64,000 nucleotides of DNA from Hymenobacter rubripertinctus (GCF_003583925.1 NZ_QYCN01000001.1:106094-170093); one strand, 5' to 3'. Numbered from the stretch's first letter, positions 9,208 through 20,227 are shown. The notes: generated by a model not told the origin, from the sequence alone. Translations and numbers: made by a program.

Positions 9208-9760
9208 TGTTTTGTTTCTTGGCGTTAGCGAACGGCATACCAAAGGCCTTGAGCAGCTCATAGCTCTGCTCATCGTTTTCGGCGGTCGTCACAAAAGTGA
9301 TGTCCATACCGGCAATGGCCTTGATCTTGTCGATCGAGATTTCCGGGAAAATGATTTGCTCTTTTACGCCCAGGGTATAGTTGCCCCGGCCGTCGAAGCC
9401 CTTATCGTTGATGCCTTTGAAGTCACGTACGCGGGGCAGTGCCACAGTCAGCAAACGATCCAGGAATTCGTACATCTGAGCGCCACGCAGGGTTACGCGG
9501 GCTCCTATGGGCATCCCTTCACGCAGTTTGAAGTTCGACACCGAACGCTTGGCGATGGTAGGAACCGCTTTCTGACCAGTAATGATCGTCAGCTCATCCA
9601 CTCCATTGTCCACCAGCTTCTTATCGGCTACTGCCGATCCGATACCGCGGTTGATGCAGATCTTGGTGATGCGCGGTACCTGCATGGTGCTCTTGAACTG
9701 GAATTTCTCCTGGAGCGCGGGTACTACTTCTTTCTTGTATTTTTCTTTGAGTCGAGCCAT
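9200..9760 (-). CDS. rplE: 50S ribosomal protein L5
   Basis: 5S rRNA-binding protein that contacts P-site tRNA and forms an intersubunit bridge. It has 186 residues with the signatures [30 protein letters not shown] and [12 protein letters not shown], and ends with the segment [27 protein letters not shown] (split). Its end overlaps the rpsN start by 8 bases, suggesting translational coupling. Confidence 0.98.
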   Translation of the reverse strand: MARLKEKYKKEVVPALQEKFQFKSTMQVPRITKICINRGIGSAVADKKLVDNGVDELTIITGQKAVPTIAKRSVSNFKLREGMPIGARVTLRGAQMYEFLDRLLTVALPRVRDFKGINDKGFDGRGNYTLGVKEQIIFPEISIDKIKAIAGMDITFVTTAENDEQSYELLKAFGMPFANAKKQNNG

Positions 9761-9772
9761 GGTCGGGAGCGG

Positions 9773-10036
9773 TTAGGCGTTGGCCGAGTCCACGCGCTTC
9801 ACGTTGCTCACGTGAATCGGGGCCTCGATCTTGGTGATGCCGCCCTGGGGGTTCTTCGCACTGGGTTTGTTGTGCTTGGTTGCCAGGTTCAGGCCTTCCA
9901 CGATAACACGCTGCGTCGAACGGTTCACCGACTTAATGGTGCCGGTTTTACCCTTCTCGTCGCCGGAAATCACCAAAACGGTGTCACCGGTTTTCACGTG
10001 CAGTTTCGTAGGCGTTGCTTTCGTTTTCGTTGCCAT
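9773..10036 (-). CDS. rplX: 50S ribosomal protein L24
   Basis: Assembly-initiating 23S rRNA-binding protein with a KOW motif. Its 87 residues contain HVKTGDTVLVISGDEKGKTG, the KOW signature, and VEGLNLATKHNKP. It is shorter than E. coli L24 by about 15 residues, within the family range. It lies between rplN and rplE with gaps of 3 and 12 bases. Confidence 0.97.
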   Translation of the reverse strand: MATKTKATPTKLHVKTGDTVLVISGDEKGKTGTIKSVNRSTQRVIVEGLNLATKHNKPSAKNPQGGITKIEAPIHVSNVKRVDSANA

Positions 10037-10039
10037 TGC

Positions 10040-10408
10040 TTAGAGAACTTCAGGAGCCAGCGAAACGATCTTCATGAACTGGCGCTCACGTAGCTCACGG
10101 GCTACGGGGCCGAAGATGCGGGTACCGCGAGGCTCGTCGTTATTGTTGAGCAGTACGGCCGCGTTGTCATCGAACCGGATGTAAGAGCCGTCCTTGCGAC
10201 GAACTTCCTTCTTGGTACGAACAACAACTGCTTTCGATACAGTGCCTTTTTTAGCGTTGCCGGAAGAAATAGCCGACTTGATGGCGACTACAATCTTGTC
10301 GCCTACGCTGGCGTACTTCTTGCCCGTGCCACCGAGGACACGAATGCAGAGAACTTCTTTGGCGCCGCTGTTATCAGCGACGGTCAGACGGGATTCTTGC
10401 TGTATCAT
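10040..10408 (-). CDS. rplN: 50S ribosomal protein L14
   Basis: Intersubunit bridge protein of 122 residues, the canonical length. It begins [19 protein letters not shown] and carries [19 protein letters not shown] and [16 protein letters not shown], all family signatures. It lies one base after rpsQ and 3 bases before rplX. Confidence 0.98.
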   Translation of the reverse strand: MIQQESRLTVADNSGAKEVLCIRVLGGTGKKYASVGDKIVVAIKSAISSGNAKKGTVSKAVVVRTKKEVRRKDGSYIRFDDNAAVLLNNNDEPRGTRIFGPVARELRERQFMKIVSLAPEVL

Positions 10409-10409
10409 C

Positions 10410-10703
10410 TTACTTGGCGCGTTCTACAATTTCTACCAATCTCCACCGCTTGCTTTTGCTTAGCGGGCGGGTGCTCATGATGCGCACTGTATCGCCTTCG
10501 CCGCACTCGTTGTTCTCGTCGTGGGCCATGAACTTGGTCGACTTGGTAACGAATTTGCCGTAGATCGGGTGCTTCATCTTGCTCTCCACCATTACCGTGA
10601 TAGATTTATCCATCTTGGAGGAGGTGACGCGGCCGATGATTTCTTTGCGCAGGTTCCGCTCAGTGGTAGCGGCAATGCCCTGCTGTTCTTCGTTGTTTGC
10701 CAT
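10410..10703 (-). CDS. rpsQ: 30S ribosomal protein S17
   Basis: Primary 16S rRNA-binding protein with an OB fold. It has 97 residues; the core from [19 protein letters not shown] through [19 protein letters not shown] is typical. The N-terminus has about ten extra residues relative to the shortest homologues. It is 2 bases from rpmC and 1 base from rplN. Confidence 0.97.
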   Translation of the reverse strand: MANNEEQQGIAATTERNLRKEIIGRVTSSKMDKSITVMVESKMKHPIYGKFVTKSTKFMAHDENNECGEGDTVRIMSTRPLSKSKRWRLVEIVERAK

Positions 10704-10705
10704 CG

Positions 10706-10918
10706 TTAGTTAGCAGTGTTTGTAGCCTGCTCATTCTCGCGACGCTTCAACTCAGTCAGCAGACGGGCGACGTTTTTGCGGGCTTGCTTCAGACGGAGCG
10801 GGTTTTCCAACGGCGAGATGGCGTGCGCGAAGCGCATGGTCTGACCCGAGGTCTGCTCGGTCTTCAATTGATTTTTGAGGTCCTCTACTGAGAGGTTACG
10901 GATTTCGGCGTTCTTCAT
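10706..10918 (-). CDS. rpmC: 50S ribosomal protein L29
   Basis: A 70-residue two-helix protein near the tunnel exit, where it contributes to the binding site for trigger factor and SRP. The start [19 protein letters not shown] and the segment [20 protein letters not shown] are characteristic. It lies 1 base after rplP and 2 bases before rpsQ. Confidence 0.96.
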   Translation of the reverse strand: MKNAEIRNLSVEDLKNQLKTEQTSGQTMRFAHAISPLENPLRLKQARKNVARLLTELKRRENEQATNTAN

Positions 10919-10919
10919 C

Positions 10920-11345
<426 letters not shown>

Positions 11346-11384
11346 GAGTTATGTAGTATTAAAATTCGAGAGAAAGGGAAAGGA

Positions 11385-12257
11385 CTAGCGACGTGGTGCG
11401 CCACCGCCCCGGTTGCCACCGGCACCGCCCTGGCCACCCTGGCCGCCTTGGCCACCTGGACCCCGACGCTGACCGCCGCGGCTGTCGCCGCCCCGATCAC
11501 CACCGCTGCGGCTGTCGCCACCCCGGTCGTTGCGGTCGCGGCGCGGGCCACGCTCACTGCGCGGGCCACGGTCGTTGCGGCTGTCGCCACCCTGACCGCC
11601 AGCGGGCTGCTGGTTAGGCGAGAGGTCGGGCTTGCCGAACACTTCGCCACGCATTACCCACACCTTGATGCCAATTTTGCCATACACTGTCTGGGCTTCC
11701 GAGAGAGCGTAGTCAATATCAGCCCGCAGCGTGTGCAGGGGAGTGCGGCCTTCTTTGTACTGCTCGGAACGAGCAATCTCGGCCCCACCCAAACGACCAC
11801 CGCACTGGATTTTGATGCCTTCGGCACCAACGCGCATAGCAGCCTGGATAGCCATCTTCATGGCCCGACGGAACGAGATCCGGGCAGCCAGCTGCTGAGC
11901 GATGCTCTCGCCAACCAGCTTGGCGTCCAGTTCAGGGCGCTTGATCTCGAAAATGTTGATCTGAACGTCCTTGCCGGTTATCTGCTTCAGCTCGTCCTTA
12001 ATCTTGTCCACTTCGGCACCGCCTTTACCAATCACTACGCCCGGACGGGCGGTGTTGATGGTAATGGTCACGCGCTTCAGCGTGCGCTCGATTACGATGC
12101 GGCTGATGCCGCCCTTCGGAATACGAGCGTTGATGTATTTGCGGATTTTCTCGTCCTCCACCAGCTTGTCGGCAAAGTCCTTGCCGCCGTACCAGTTCGA
12201 GTCCCATCCTTTAATGACGCCCAGACGGAAGCCAACCGGATTTACTTTCTGTCCCAT
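11385..12257 (-). CDS. rpsC: 30S ribosomal protein S3 with RGG-rich C-terminus
   Basis: S3 forms the mRNA entry site with S4 and S5. Core residues 1 to ~215 hold [20 protein letters not shown], the KH domain with the VIGKGGAEV loop, and the C-terminal S3 domain ([29 protein letters not shown]). Total length is 290 against ~210-235 normally. The last ~70 residues are an Arg/Gly/Asp/Gln-rich tail with many RGG and GGQ repeats ending APRR. Order rplV-rpsC-rplP is standard. The tail is the notable feature. Confidence 0.98.
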   Translation of the reverse strand: MGQKVNPVGFRLGVIKGWDSNWYGGKDFADKLVEDEKIRKYINARIPKGGISRIVIERTLKRVTITINTARPGVVIGKGGAEVDKIKDELKQITGKDVQINIFEIKRPELDAKLVGESIAQQLAARISFRRAMKMAIQAAMRVGAEGIKIQCGGRLGGAEIARSEQYKEGRTPLHTLRADIDYALSEAQTVYGKIGIKVWVMRGEVFGKPDLSPNQQPAGGQGGDSRNDRGPRSERGPRRDRNDRGGDSRSGGDRGGDSRGGQRRGPGGQGGQGGQGGAGGNRGGGAPRR

Positions 12258-12262
12258 AGTGC

Positions 12263-12742
12263 TTATGCGGTGGCTTCTGCCTTGGTTTCAGTTGATTTCT
12301 TCGAGCTACGACGCGCGGCTTTCGGCTTAGCTTGCGCCGTAGCCTCAGTGCCTTTCGTCTCAGCAGCCTGCTTGGCGGCAGCTTTGCTACCGAGCGGTTC
12401 TACTTTCGAGTCGATGATCAGCGTCACGTGGTTGCTACGCTTGCGGATGCGGTGGCCACGACCCTGGGGGGCGGGGCGCAGACGCTTCAGCATGCGACCT
12501 TCATCCACGAAAATCTCTTTGATGTAGAGGTTAGCATCCTCAATGCGCTCGTCCTCGTTCTTCTGCTGCCAGTTGGCCAAAGCCGACAGGAGCAGTTTCT
12601 CGATTTTAGGAGCGCCCGAGTTGGCCTCAAATTTCAGCAGGCCGAGGGCCCGGGTCACTTTCTGACCACGGACCAGGTTGGCTACCAGGCGCATCTTGCG
12701 CGGCGAGGTAGGCACGTTCCGGAGTTTAGCTACTGCTTCCAT
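12263..12742 (-). CDS. rplV: 50S ribosomal protein L22 with long C-terminal tail
   Basis: L22 reaches into the exit tunnel and borders its outer opening. The start chosen, [20 protein letters not shown], is one base past the rpsS stop; a longer reading frame would lie inside rpsS. The core ends near residue 115 with the [11 protein letters not shown] segment. The remaining ~45 residues are Ala/Lys/Thr/Glu-rich and low complexity, giving 159 residues against ~110 for E. coli. Order rpsS-rplV-rpsC is standard. Confidence 0.96.
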   Translation of the reverse strand: MEAVAKLRNVPTSPRKMRLVANLVRGQKVTRALGLLKFEANSGAPKIEKLLLSALANWQQKNEDERIEDANLYIKEIFVDEGRMLKRLRPAPQGRGHRIRKRSNHVTLIIDSKVEPLGSKAAAKQAAETKGTEATAQAKPKAARRSSKKSTETKAEATA

Positions 12743-12743
12743 A

Positions 12744-13022
12744 TTAGCGCTTGCCTTTATCTTTCTTGGCGATATGGCCGCGGAAGTTCCGGGTTGGAGC
12801 AAACTCACCGAGTTTGTGTCCTACCATGTTCTCCGTGACATACACCGGGATGAACTTATTGCCGTTGTGAACGGCGAAGGTGTGGCCAACGAAATCGGGC
12901 GAAATCATCGAGCGGCGAGACCAGGTCTTCACCACCGACTTTTTGCCGGATTCTTCCATTGCCGTTACTTTCTTCTCGAGCCGGAAGTCAATGTACGGCC
13001 CTTTTTTTAGTGAACGTGCCAT
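12744..13022 (-). CDS. rpsS: 30S ribosomal protein S19
   Basis: Head protein of the 30S subunit, in complex with S13 near the A site. The 92 residues start [19 protein letters not shown] and contain [21 protein letters not shown] and [16 protein letters not shown]. The protein is full length. It is 3 bases from rplB and one base from rplV. Confidence 0.98.
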   Translation of the reverse strand: MARSLKKGPYIDFRLEKKVTAMEESGKKSVVKTWSRRSMISPDFVGHTFAVHNGNKFIPVYVTENMVGHKLGEFAPTRNFRGHIAKKDKGKR

Positions 13023-13025
13023 TGC

Positions 13026-13853
13026 TTACTTCTTGCCTTTACGGTTGACGATGAGCTGCTCGGAATACTTGTTCTTGTTCCGGGTCTTCTGACCTTTGGA
13101 GAAGATACCGTTACGGCTGCGTGGGTGACCACCCGACGACTTACCTTCACCACCACCCATTGGGTGATCGACGGGGTTCATGGCTACACCACGAACGCGC
13201 GGACGACGACCCAACCAGCGGTTACGACCGGCTTTGCCGAGACGAACGTTCATGTGGTCGCCATTAGAAACGGTGCCTACCGTGGCCATGCAAGTCACCA
13301 GGACCATGCGCATTTCGCCGGAGGGCAGTTTCAGGGTGGCGTATTTGTCTTCGCGGGCTACCAACTGTGCGTAAGTTCCGGCCGAGCGGGCCATTGCCGC
13401 ACCATTACCGGGCATCAGCTCGATGTTGTGCACAATGGTACCCAGCGGAATTTCGCGCAGGGGCAGGGCATTACCAACTTCCGGTGCAACGCCCGAACCC
13501 GACACCACTTCGTTGCCCACTACCAAACCGGCAGGAGCAATGATGTAGCGCTTTTCACCATCGGCATATTGCAGCAAAGCAATACGCGCGGTGCGGTTCG
13601 GATCATATTCAATCGTCTTCACCGTGGCGGGCACGGAGGCCTTGTCACGCTTGAAGTCGATGATCCGGTACTTGGCTTTATGACCACCGCCGATGTAGCG
13701 GTTGGACATTTTGCCCGAATTGTTACGGCCACCGGAGTTTTTGAGGGGTGCCAACAGCGACTTCTCCGGCGTCGACGCAGTAATCTCGTCGAAAGCCGGG
13801 GCGATGCGAAAGCGCTGACCCGGTGATGTTGGTCTTAGTTTTTTGAGTGCCAT
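13026..13853 (-). CDS. rplB: 50S ribosomal protein L2
   Basis: Core 23S rRNA-binding protein needed for subunit association and peptidyl-transferase activity. The 275 residues include [40 protein letters not shown] and the C-terminal [18 protein letters not shown] motif with the conserved histidine. It lies 39 bases after rplW and 3 bases before rpsS. Confidence 0.98.
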   Translation of the reverse strand: MALKKLRPTSPGQRFRIAPAFDEITASTPEKSLLAPLKNSGGRNNSGKMSNRYIGGGHKAKYRIIDFKRDKASVPATVKTIEYDPNRTARIALLQYADGEKRYIIAPAGLVVGNEVVSGSGVAPEVGNALPLREIPLGTIVHNIELMPGNGAAMARSAGTYAQLVAREDKYATLKLPSGEMRMVLVTCMATVGTVSNGDHMNVRLGKAGRNRWLGRRPRVRGVAMNPVDHPMGGGEGKSSGGHPRSRNGIFSKGQKTRNKNKYSEQLIVNRKGKK

Positions 13854-13892
13854 TACTCTTGCTTAGGAAAAATTCTTGGCGGGAAAGTAGGC

Positions 13893-14180
13893 TTACAGGC
13901 CGCTGTAGAAGTCGATGATGTCGCCTTCCTTCACGGTCACCACGGCTTTCTTGCCGTGCGGACGACGGCCCGAGATAGAGCCACCTTTCGTGAATTTGGA
14001 TTTCACCTTGCCGATGGTGCGCATAGTGCTGATGTTAGTCACCGTTACGCCATACATCTGCTCGATTTCCTTCTTGATCTGCACCTTGTTGGCATCGATC
14101 GCCACTTCAAAGGAATATTTTCCTTTGTCGTTGAGACCGGTTGCCTTTTCAGTTACGAGGGGTTTTTTCAGAATGCTCAT
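13893..14180 (-). CDS. rplW: 50S ribosomal protein L23
   Basis: Tunnel-exit protein that docks trigger factor and SRP. The 95 residues start MSILKKPLVTEKATGLND and include YSFEVAIDANKVQIKKEIE and GRRPHGKKAVVTV. Its start codon shares one base with the end of rplD, a typical translational-coupling arrangement. Confidence 0.98.
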   Translation of the reverse strand: MSILKKPLVTEKATGLNDKGKYSFEVAIDANKVQIKKEIEQMYGVTVTNISTMRTIGKVKSKFTKGGSISGRRPHGKKAVVTVKEGDIIDFYSGL

Positions 14181-14818
14181 TACTCAGCGCTGGTATAGAG
14201 TTGTTCCAAGGCCGTCAGACCATCCTCCGACAGCAGCAGCGTGTCGGTGTTCAGCAGATCGTGGGTGTTCAGAGCTACGGGAGTAGCCACGCTCACGCGC
14301 TGAATATTACGGGCCGACAGAATCACGTTCTTTTCAACTGCGCCCGTTACGAGCAGGGTCTTCTTGCCGTTGTTAAGCTTCAGGCCAGCCAGAATGGCGG
14401 CGAAGTCCTTGGTCTTTACGGCCGACATGGTAATGTTTTCCACTACGGATACCTTGCCGTCTTTGGCCAGCGACGAGAGGGCCGACAGGCGGGCCAGACG
14501 CTTGGTTTTCTTGTTGAGCTTGAAGCCATAGTCGCGGGGCTGGGGACCGAAGATGCGGCCGCCACCGACGAATACGCCCGACTTCATAGAGCCGGCGCGG
14601 GCACCGCCCGTACCTTTCTGCTTCTTGAGCTTCTTGGTGGTGCCGTGCACTTCATTGCGCTGCTTCGACTTGTGCGTACCCTGGCGCTGGTTGGCCAGGT
14701 ATTGCTTCACGTCGAGGTACATCACGTGCTCGTTCGGCTCAAGGCCGAAGATGGCATCGGACAGGGTAACCTTACGGCCGGTGTCCTCGCCTTTGCTATT
14801 GATTACTGACAGTTCCAT
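14180..14818 (-). CDS. rplD: 50S ribosomal protein L4
   Basis: Tunnel-constriction protein; in E. coli it also represses the S10 operon. The 212 residues include VKQYLANQRQGTHKSKQRNE, the conserved tunnel loop KKQKGTGGARAGSMKS, and PQPRDYGFKLNKKTKRLAR. The loop is full length with no deletion of the kind linked to macrolide resistance in other species. It follows rplC by 9 bases. Confidence 0.98.
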   Translation of the reverse strand: MELSVINSKGEDTGRKVTLSDAIFGLEPNEHVMYLDVKQYLANQRQGTHKSKQRNEVHGTTKKLKKQKGTGGARAGSMKSGVFVGGGRIFGPQPRDYGFKLNKKTKRLARLSALSSLAKDGKVSVVENITMSAVKTKDFAAILAGLKLNNGKKTLLVTGAVEKNVILSARNIQRVSVATPVALNTHDLLNTDTLLLSEDGLTALEQLYTSAE

Positions 14819-14827
14819 CTTACTAGG

Positions 14828-15448
14828 TTATTTTTCCAGGACCACGAAAGAGTTCTTGGCACCGGGAATCGAGCCGCTCACCACGATGAGGTTTTTGTCG
14901 GCTACAATGCGCATTACCTTCAGGTTCTGCACTTTCACCCGGTCGTTGCCCATGCGGCCACCCATGCGCATTCCTTTGAATACGCGCGAAGGCCAGGAGC
15001 AGGCACCGATAGAACCAGGGTGACGACCCCGGTTATGCTGGCCGTGAGTCTGGCCACCAACACCGGCGAAGTTGTAACGCTTCACAACGCCCTGGAAACC
15101 TTTACCCTTGGAGGTACCTACTACGTCAACGAATTCGCCTTCCTCGAAGAGGGAAGTGTTGATTTCGCTGCCAGCCGCGAAAGCGGCTGTCTCATCCAGA
15201 CGGAACTCTACGAGTTTCCGCTTAGGAGTGGTGCCGGCTTTAGCGAAGTGACCAACCAATGCTTTGGTGGTGTTTTTCGCTTTTTTCTCGCCGTAACCGA
15301 GCTGGATGGCCGAATAGCCGTCCGTTTCGATGGTCTTAACCTGCGTCACTACGCACGGACCCGCTTCGATGAGCGTGCAGGGAATATTCTTCCCGTCCGG
15401 AGTGAAGAGGCTTGTCATACCGATTTTTTTACCGATGATGCCAGGCAT
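14828..15448 (-). CDS. rplC: 50S ribosomal protein L3
   Basis: Early-assembly protein with an extension near the peptidyl-transferase centre. It has 206 residues: [19 protein letters not shown] at the start, then [17 protein letters not shown] and the loop [20 protein letters not shown]. It is the first gene of the S10 group here, because rpsJ is separated from it by a terminator and an unrelated gene. A TAGCTTTG -7 element lies 67 bases upstream. Confidence 0.98.
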   Translation of the reverse strand: MPGIIGKKIGMTSLFTPDGKNIPCTLIEAGPCVVTQVKTIETDGYSAIQLGYGEKKAKNTTKALVGHFAKAGTTPKRKLVEFRLDETAAFAAGSEINTSLFEEGEFVDVVGTSKGKGFQGVVKRYNFAGVGGQTHGQHNRGRHPGSIGACSWPSRVFKGMRMGGRMGNDRVKVQNLKVMRIVADKNLIVVSGSIPGAKNSFVVLEK

Positions 15449-15514
15449 TCAATTGGGGTTTTAGAAAAAGACACAACTCGAAAACGCCCACGTGGCATTT
15501 TCGGAAATGGAGTG

Positions 15515-15522
15515 CAAAGCTA
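15515..15522 (-). promoter_or_regulatory. Putative promoter (-7 element) for the rplC operon
   Basis: Minus-strand TAGCTTTG matches TAnnTTTG and lies 67 bases upstream of the rplC ATG, between rplC and the O-antigen-ligase-like gene. It would drive the S10-spc cluster independently of rpsJ. No clear -33 element was found. Confidence 0.55.
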
Positions 15523-15651
15523 GGAAATTGTTCCGGTAATATCTAAATCCAGTCTGAAATATTTTCAGAACCACATAGTTAGCTGCGACTTCACCCCCGC
15601 ATCCCTGGCCGCCTCGGTACTCAAAATCTGACAGCAAGTACCCGGATTGGC

Positions 15652-16935
15652 TCAGGCAGGCCGCCATGTGGTTTCGGCATCTGACACTGACTTGCTGCCC
15701 TCAAGGGCCAGCAGCAAAAAGAACAGGGCGAAGCCCAGCCCTACCTGCGTTTCCAAGGTGTATTCGACCAGAAACGAAACGGTCAGAATCAAGTACTGTG
15801 CTAGTAATAGCGGCGCGTAGCGGGGCCACACGCTGATACCGGCATAATAGAAGCCAACGATAAAGATCAGCAAGCCCGAAATGCCGAACGCCACGGCAGA
15901 GTACAAATATTGATTATGGGGTAGAATGTAGGCCTCCGGCTCAATATTGGGAAAGTCGCGCCGGTAGTAGACGGCCATTTCTGATGCCATATCGCCTTTG
16001 CCTACTCCCAGCCACGGATGTGCCCTAATCACTTTCAATGCGACCTTGTACGAGTACACGCGACCAACCAACGAGTAGTTATTGGCCGACTGGGTGTGAT
16101 GCACCCGGCTCATGTCTTCTTGGGTGTTGGCCGATTTATTTTGCAGCGTAGGAAATACGGAATAGCTGATGCCCGGTATCAGCACCAGACACGCTGCCAG
16201 CACCAACGCCTGCTGATACTGGCGGCTCCGGAATAGCAACCATAGCAGAGCTGCTCCACCCACCACGTAAAAACTAACGAGTCCGCTGCGTACCGCCAGC
16301 AGATGCTGGTAGAAAGCCAGCAACATTACCGTTGTCCAGAGCCCTGCCCTCCCCCACTGACTCCCGATGCTTCGATGGGCTAGCAGCGCAACGCCCGCTG
16401 TTATAGCCAGTGTTACGAGCAGGCTAAACCGAATGTGGTCCGGCTCAGTAGGCATGACTTTGGAATGCAGATAGGCTTCATTGATCTGCTCGAAATGCAG
16501 CAAGTAATTACCAGTGCTCAGAATAGCTGCTACGCTGGCTGCCGCCACCAGCGTCAGCCAGAGGCCGCGCAAATGGCTGGTCGGCAAAGGTGGCAGCAAC
16601 CAGAAACCTAATGGCAGCAGCAGATAAGGTAGCTGCAAAATTAGGTCCTGCCGGAAGGCATCCAACCCTTCTTCTGAGGTAGTGAGCCCGGCAGCCAGAT
16701 GCACCAGATAGACCAAGCCAAAGGCCCCGTATACCGATCTGCTGGCACGTGGCGGTGACGAACCGTGTAGTACACACTGGATCAGGGCCGTTAGGGTGAA
16801 TCCCACCATTCCAATACTTGGCAGGATGCGAATGTATTTGCTGGTGAATAGTCCGATGATGATGCACGTACCGAACAACGTGGCCGCCAGTAGCAGTCGT
16901 TCGCGCGTCATAACCAAACCCCAGAATGACTTCAT
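15652..16935 (-). CDS. O-antigen ligase / Wzy-type polymerase family membrane protein
   Basis: 427 residues with about ten to twelve hydrophobic segments and a periplasmic loop typical of the Wzy_C (O-antigen ligase) superfamily: HPWLGVGKGDM followed by ILPHNQYLYSAVAFGISGLL. A conserved SGLVSFYVVGG segment precedes it. Such proteins ligate or polymerise surface polysaccharide at the inner membrane. The gene is inserted between rpsJ and rplC, a place where the ribosomal operon is usually continuous. A terminator lies upstream of it (after rpsJ) and a promoter element downstream (before rplC). No other polysaccharide gene adjoins it, so the substrate is unknown. Confidence 0.8.
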   Translation of the reverse strand: MKSFWGLVMTRERLLLAATLFGTCIIIGLFTSKYIRILPSIGMVGFTLTALIQCVLHGSSPPRASRSVYGAFGLVYLVHLAAGLTTSEEGLDAFRQDLILQLPYLLLPLGFWLLPPLPTSHLRGLWLTLVAAASVAAILSTGNYLLHFEQINEAYLHSKVMPTEPDHIRFSLLVTLAITAGVALLAHRSIGSQWGRAGLWTTVMLLAFYQHLLAVRSGLVSFYVVGGAALLWLLFRSRQYQQALVLAACLVLIPGISYSVFPTLQNKSANTQEDMSRVHHTQSANNYSLVGRVYSYKVALKVIRAHPWLGVGKGDMASEMAVYYRRDFPNIEPEAYILPHNQYLYSAVAFGISGLLIFIVGFYYAGISVWPRYAPLLLAQYLILTVSFLVEYTLETQVGLGFALFFLLLALEGSKSVSDAETTWRPA

Positions 16936-17034
16936 ACAGATGATGGGAAAGTGGGCGGCAGTGTCCTAGAGGCAAAGACGAGTTCAAAAACCCTGCTATA
17001 GTAGCTGCTGAACAGCAAAGTTGCATTATATACG

Positions 17035-17073
17035 ACAAAAACGCCCCACCAACTCCGAGGAGTTAGTGGGGCG
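17035..17073 (-). terminator. Rho-independent terminator after rpsJ
   Basis: A 15-bp stem with one mismatch (CGCCCCAC...GTGGGGCG outer part) is followed on the minus strand by TTTTTGTCG. It lies 30 bases after the rpsJ stop and would end the str operon before the O-antigen-ligase-like gene. Confidence 0.85.
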
Positions 17074-17103
17074 CTTGGCTAATCAGCTAACAGAAACCGG
17101 TCC

Positions 17104-17409
17104 TCAGACTTTGATTTCAACGTCAACGCCGCTGGGCAACTCCAGCTTCATCAGGGCATCTACGGTTTTCGACGAAGTCGAGTAGATGTCCACGAGGCGC
17201 TTGTAAGTGCAAAGCTGGAATTGCTCCCGGCTCTTCTTGTTCACGTGGGGCGAACGGAGCACGGTGAATTTCTCCTTTTTCGTGGGCAGGGGAATGGGGC
17301 CGCTTACAATAGCGCCCGTAGCCTTCACCGCCTTAACAATCTTCTCCGACGATTTGTCCACCAAATTGTGGTCGTAGGATTTGAGTTTAATGCGAATTTT
17401 CTGGTTCAT
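17104..17409 (-). CDS. rpsJ: 30S ribosomal protein S10
   Basis: Head protein of the small subunit and, as NusE, partner of NusB in antitermination. The 101 residues begin [20 protein letters not shown] and include [20 protein letters not shown] and the C-terminal [11 protein letters not shown]. It is the last gene of the str operon, 21 bases after fusA. A strong terminator follows, so it is cut off from rplC and the rest of the S10 operon. Confidence 0.98.
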   Translation of the reverse strand: MNQKIRIKLKSYDHNLVDKSSEKIVKAVKATGAIVSGPIPLPTKKEKFTVLRSPHVNKKSREQFQLCTYKRLVDIYSTSSKTVDALMKLELPSGVDVEIKV

Positions 17410-17430
17410 GTCGATTAATGAAAAAGCGGA

Positions 17431-19575
17431 TTAGCGAATGGCGTTACCCTTCTGCTTGGCAATAATGGCTTCCGCGAGGTTGTTCGGCACCTGATCGTAG
17501 TGCGAGAACGTAAGCGAAGCGGAGGCCCGACCCGACGAAATGGTGCGCAGCGTAGTTACGTAGCCGAACAGCTCCGATAGCGGAACGTCAGCCTTGATAA
17601 CGTTGGCACCTGCCTTCGTGTCCATGCCCTTCATAATACCCCGACGACGGTTCAGGTCACCCGTAACCGAGCCGGTGTATTCGTCCGGCGAAACTACTTC
17701 GACAGCCATGATTGGCTCAAGCAGTCGCGGACCGGCTTGCTTGCCGGCTTCCCGGAAACCACCCCGGGCGGCGAGTTCGAACGACAGCGCGTCCGAGTCA
17801 ACGTCGTGGAAGGAGCCGTAGTACAGCCGGACGCGCATGCCCTCGATAGGGAAGCCCGCCAGCGGACCGTTCTTCATGGCTTCTTCGAAACCTTTCTGAA
17901 TCGGCGCGATGAATTCGCGGGGGATGACACCACCCGTGATGTCGTTGACGAACTCCAGACCGGGTTTCTCCGGATCAGTTAGTTTCGGACCAAGTTCAAA
18001 CTGGATGTCACCGAATTTACCCCGGCCACCCGTCTGCTTCTTGTACGTTTCGCGGTGCTCAACATTCTTGGTGAGAATCTCCTTATAGGCTACCATCGGG
18101 GCACCCTGGTTGATTTCCACTTTGAACTCCCGACGCATCCGGTCGATGATAATTTCGAGGTGAAGCTCTCCCATGCCTTTCAGTACCGTCTGGCCCGTCT
18201 CGGGGTCAGTCTGTACCACTAGGGTCGGATCTTCTTCCACGAGCTTGGCAATAGCCATGCCCATGCGGTCCATATCCACCTGCGTCTTCGGCTCAATAGC
18301 GTAACCGATAACGGGCTCAGGGAACGACATCGACTCGAGCACAATCGGGTGCTTCTCGTCGCTCAGCGTATCACCGGTCTTGATGTCCTTGAAACCCACA
18401 CCGGCGGCAATGTCGCCGGCCTGAATCTTATCAATCGGGTTCTGCTTGTTGGAGTGCATCTGCATGAGGCGCGAGATCCGCTCCTTCTTGTTCGTGCGGT
18501 TGTTGTGCACGTACGAACCAGCGTCAAGCACCCCGCTGTAGCAGCGGAAGAAGCACAGACGGCCCACAAAGGGGTCGGTGGCAATCTTAAAGGCCAAAGC
18601 CGTGAAAGGCTCCGAGTTGTCGGGGTGACGCTCGATTTCCTCTTCCGTATCGGGGTTTTTGCCGATAATGGGGGGCATGTCGAGCGGCGAGGGCAGGTAG
18701 GCCATTACGCCGTCCAGCATCGTCTGTACACCTTTGTTCTTGAAGGCCGAGCCGCACATCACGGGCGAAAACTTCATGTCGATAACCGCCTGGCGGATCA
18801 CGACCATCATTTCCTCACGGGTAATGGAGTCCGGGTCGTCGAAGAACTTCTCCAGCAGGGCGTCGTCGTATTCGGCAACGCTTTCCACCAGCTTCTGGCG
18901 CCACTCGGCTACCGTATCCACGAGGTCCTCGGGAACGGGGATTTCGTGGAACGATTTGCCCTGGGTCGCGTCGTCCCACACAATGGCTTTGCCAGTCAGC
19001 AGGTCAACTACGCCTTTGAAGGTATCTTCAGCGCCAATCGGAATCTGGAGTGGCACGGGGTTAGCGCCCAGCTTCTCCTTGATTTCGTTTACGGCTTTGA
19101 AGAAGTCGGCACCTGCACGGTCCATCTTGTTGACGAAGCAGATGCGGGGCACCTTGTACTTGTCAGCCTGACGCCATACAGTTTCCGACTGCGGCTCCAC
19201 ACCGGATACAGCACAGAACAACGCCACAGCGCCGTCGAGCACGCGCAACGAGCGCTCCACCTCTACGGTAAAGTCTACGTGACCGGGGGTGTCAATCAGG
19301 TTGATTTTGTACTGCTTGGTGCTTTCAACTGGTTCGCCGTTGGCGTCAGTCGGGTAGTTCCAGAAGGTGGTAGTAGCGGCCGAGGTAATGGTGATACCCC
19401 GCTCCTGCTCCTGCTCCATCCAGTCCATCGTGGCGGCACCTTCGTGCACCTCCCCGATTTTGTGGGTCTTACCGGTATAGTAGAGAATGCGCTCCGACGT
19501 GGTGGTTTTACCGGCGTCGATGTGCGCCATAATCCCGATATTCCGGAGGTATTGCAGATCTTTATTTACAGCCAT
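17431..19575 (-). CDS. fusA: Elongation factor G
   Basis: Ribosomal translocase GTPase, also acting in ribosome recycling. The 714 residues carry the G1 loop [19 protein letters not shown] (~17-35), [17 protein letters not shown], the [10 protein letters not shown] motif, and domain IV with [20 protein letters not shown]. It lies between rpsG (98 bases) and rpsJ (21 bases) in the str operon. Position and normal length argue for the main EF-G rather than a paralogue. Confidence 0.97.
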   Translation of the reverse strand: MAVNKDLQYLRNIGIMAHIDAGKTTTSERILYYTGKTHKIGEVHEGAATMDWMEQEQERGITITSAATTTFWNYPTDANGEPVESTKQYKINLIDTPGHVDFTVEVERSLRVLDGAVALFCAVSGVEPQSETVWRQADKYKVPRICFVNKMDRAGADFFKAVNEIKEKLGANPVPLQIPIGAEDTFKGVVDLLTGKAIVWDDATQGKSFHEIPVPEDLVDTVAEWRQKLVESVAEYDDALLEKFFDDPDSITREEMMVVIRQAVIDMKFSPVMCGSAFKNKGVQTMLDGVMAYLPSPLDMPPIIGKNPDTEEEIERHPDNSEPFTALAFKIATDPFVGRLCFFRCYSGVLDAGSYVHNNRTNKKERISRLMQMHSNKQNPIDKIQAGDIAAGVGFKDIKTGDTLSDEKHPIVLESMSFPEPVIGYAIEPKTQVDMDRMGMAIAKLVEEDPTLVVQTDPETGQTVLKGMGELHLEIIIDRMRREFKVEINQGAPMVAYKEILTKNVEHRETYKKQTGGRGKFGDIQFELGPKLTDPEKPGLEFVNDITGGVIPREFIAPIQKGFEEAMKNGPLAGFPIEGMRVRLYYGSFHDVDSDALSFELAARGGFREAGKQAGPRLLEPIMAVEVVSPDEYTGSVTGDLNRRRGIMKGMDTKAGANVIKADVPLSELFGYVTTLRTISSGRASASLTFSHYDQVPNNLAEAIIAKQKGNAIR

Positions 19576-19579
19576 TGGT

Positions 19580-19672
19580 TCAATGAGTGAGTAAGTGAAT
19601 GAGTGAATGAGTGAGGCGAATGAATAGTTCAGTTCCTGAACTTCGCTCCGTTACTCATCCGCTTATTCGCCA
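19580..19672. repeat. Imperfect palindromic repeat between rpsG and fusA
   Basis: Tandem GTGAATGA-type units (19583-19616) are partly complementary to a following ACTCATCCGCTTATTCGCC stretch, forming a long imperfect hairpin. It is non-coding. It resembles the small palindromic elements found in other spacers of this window. Confidence 0.4.
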
Positions 19673-19673
19673 C

Positions 19674-20141
19674 TTAGAAACGGAAGTGCGAGAAGGCCTT
19701 GTTGGCTTCCGCCATCCGATGCGTGTCGTCCTTTTTCTTCACGGCAGCACCTTCCCCTTTCGCGGCGGCAATGATTTCGCCGGCCAGCTTATCTTTCATG
19801 GTCTTTTCACCACGGCGACGAGCATACTGAATCAGCCACTTCGAGCCAACAGCAATCCGACGGTCGGGACGAACTTCGATCGGCACCTGGAAGGTAGCAC
19901 CACCTACGCGGCGGCTCTTCACTTCTACGGTCGGCATCACGTTGTTCAGGGCTTTGCGCCACATCTCCACGCCGCTTTCCTTGGTGCGCGCTTCTACCAG
20001 CTCGCAGGCGTCGTAGAAAATGGTGTAGGCCAGGTTTTTCTTCCCGTCATACATCATATAGTTGACGAAACGGGTTACCAGCGTCTCCTTGTATTTGGGG
20101 TCGGGCAGGAGGATGCGCTTCTTTGGTTTTGACTTTCTCAT
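19674..20141 (-). CDS. rpsG: 30S ribosomal protein S7
   Basis: Primary binder of the 16S 3' domain; represses the str operon in E. coli. It has 155 residues with [37 protein letters not shown] and [19 protein letters not shown]. It is full length and lies between rpsL (86 bases) and fusA. Confidence 0.98.
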   Translation of the reverse strand: MRKSKPKKRILLPDPKYKETLVTRFVNYMMYDGKKNLAYTIFYDACELVEARTKESGVEMWRKALNNVMPTVEVKSRRVGGATFQVPIEVRPDRRIAVGSKWLIQYARRRGEKTMKDKLAGEIIAAAKGEGAAVKKKDDTHRMAEANKAFSHFRF

Positions 20142-20227
20142 GGGTGTAGAAATGAGTTGAGGTAGCGGGCAAGTGGGATAAGAACCATGTGCTATCCAGC
20201 ACTTCGCACTACCTCACTCGGTTTCAA

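Noticed and set aside
15652..16935. Recent mobile insertion bringing the O-antigen-ligase gene
   Set aside because: No transposase, terminal repeats or target duplication was visible; the gene may be an older insertion.
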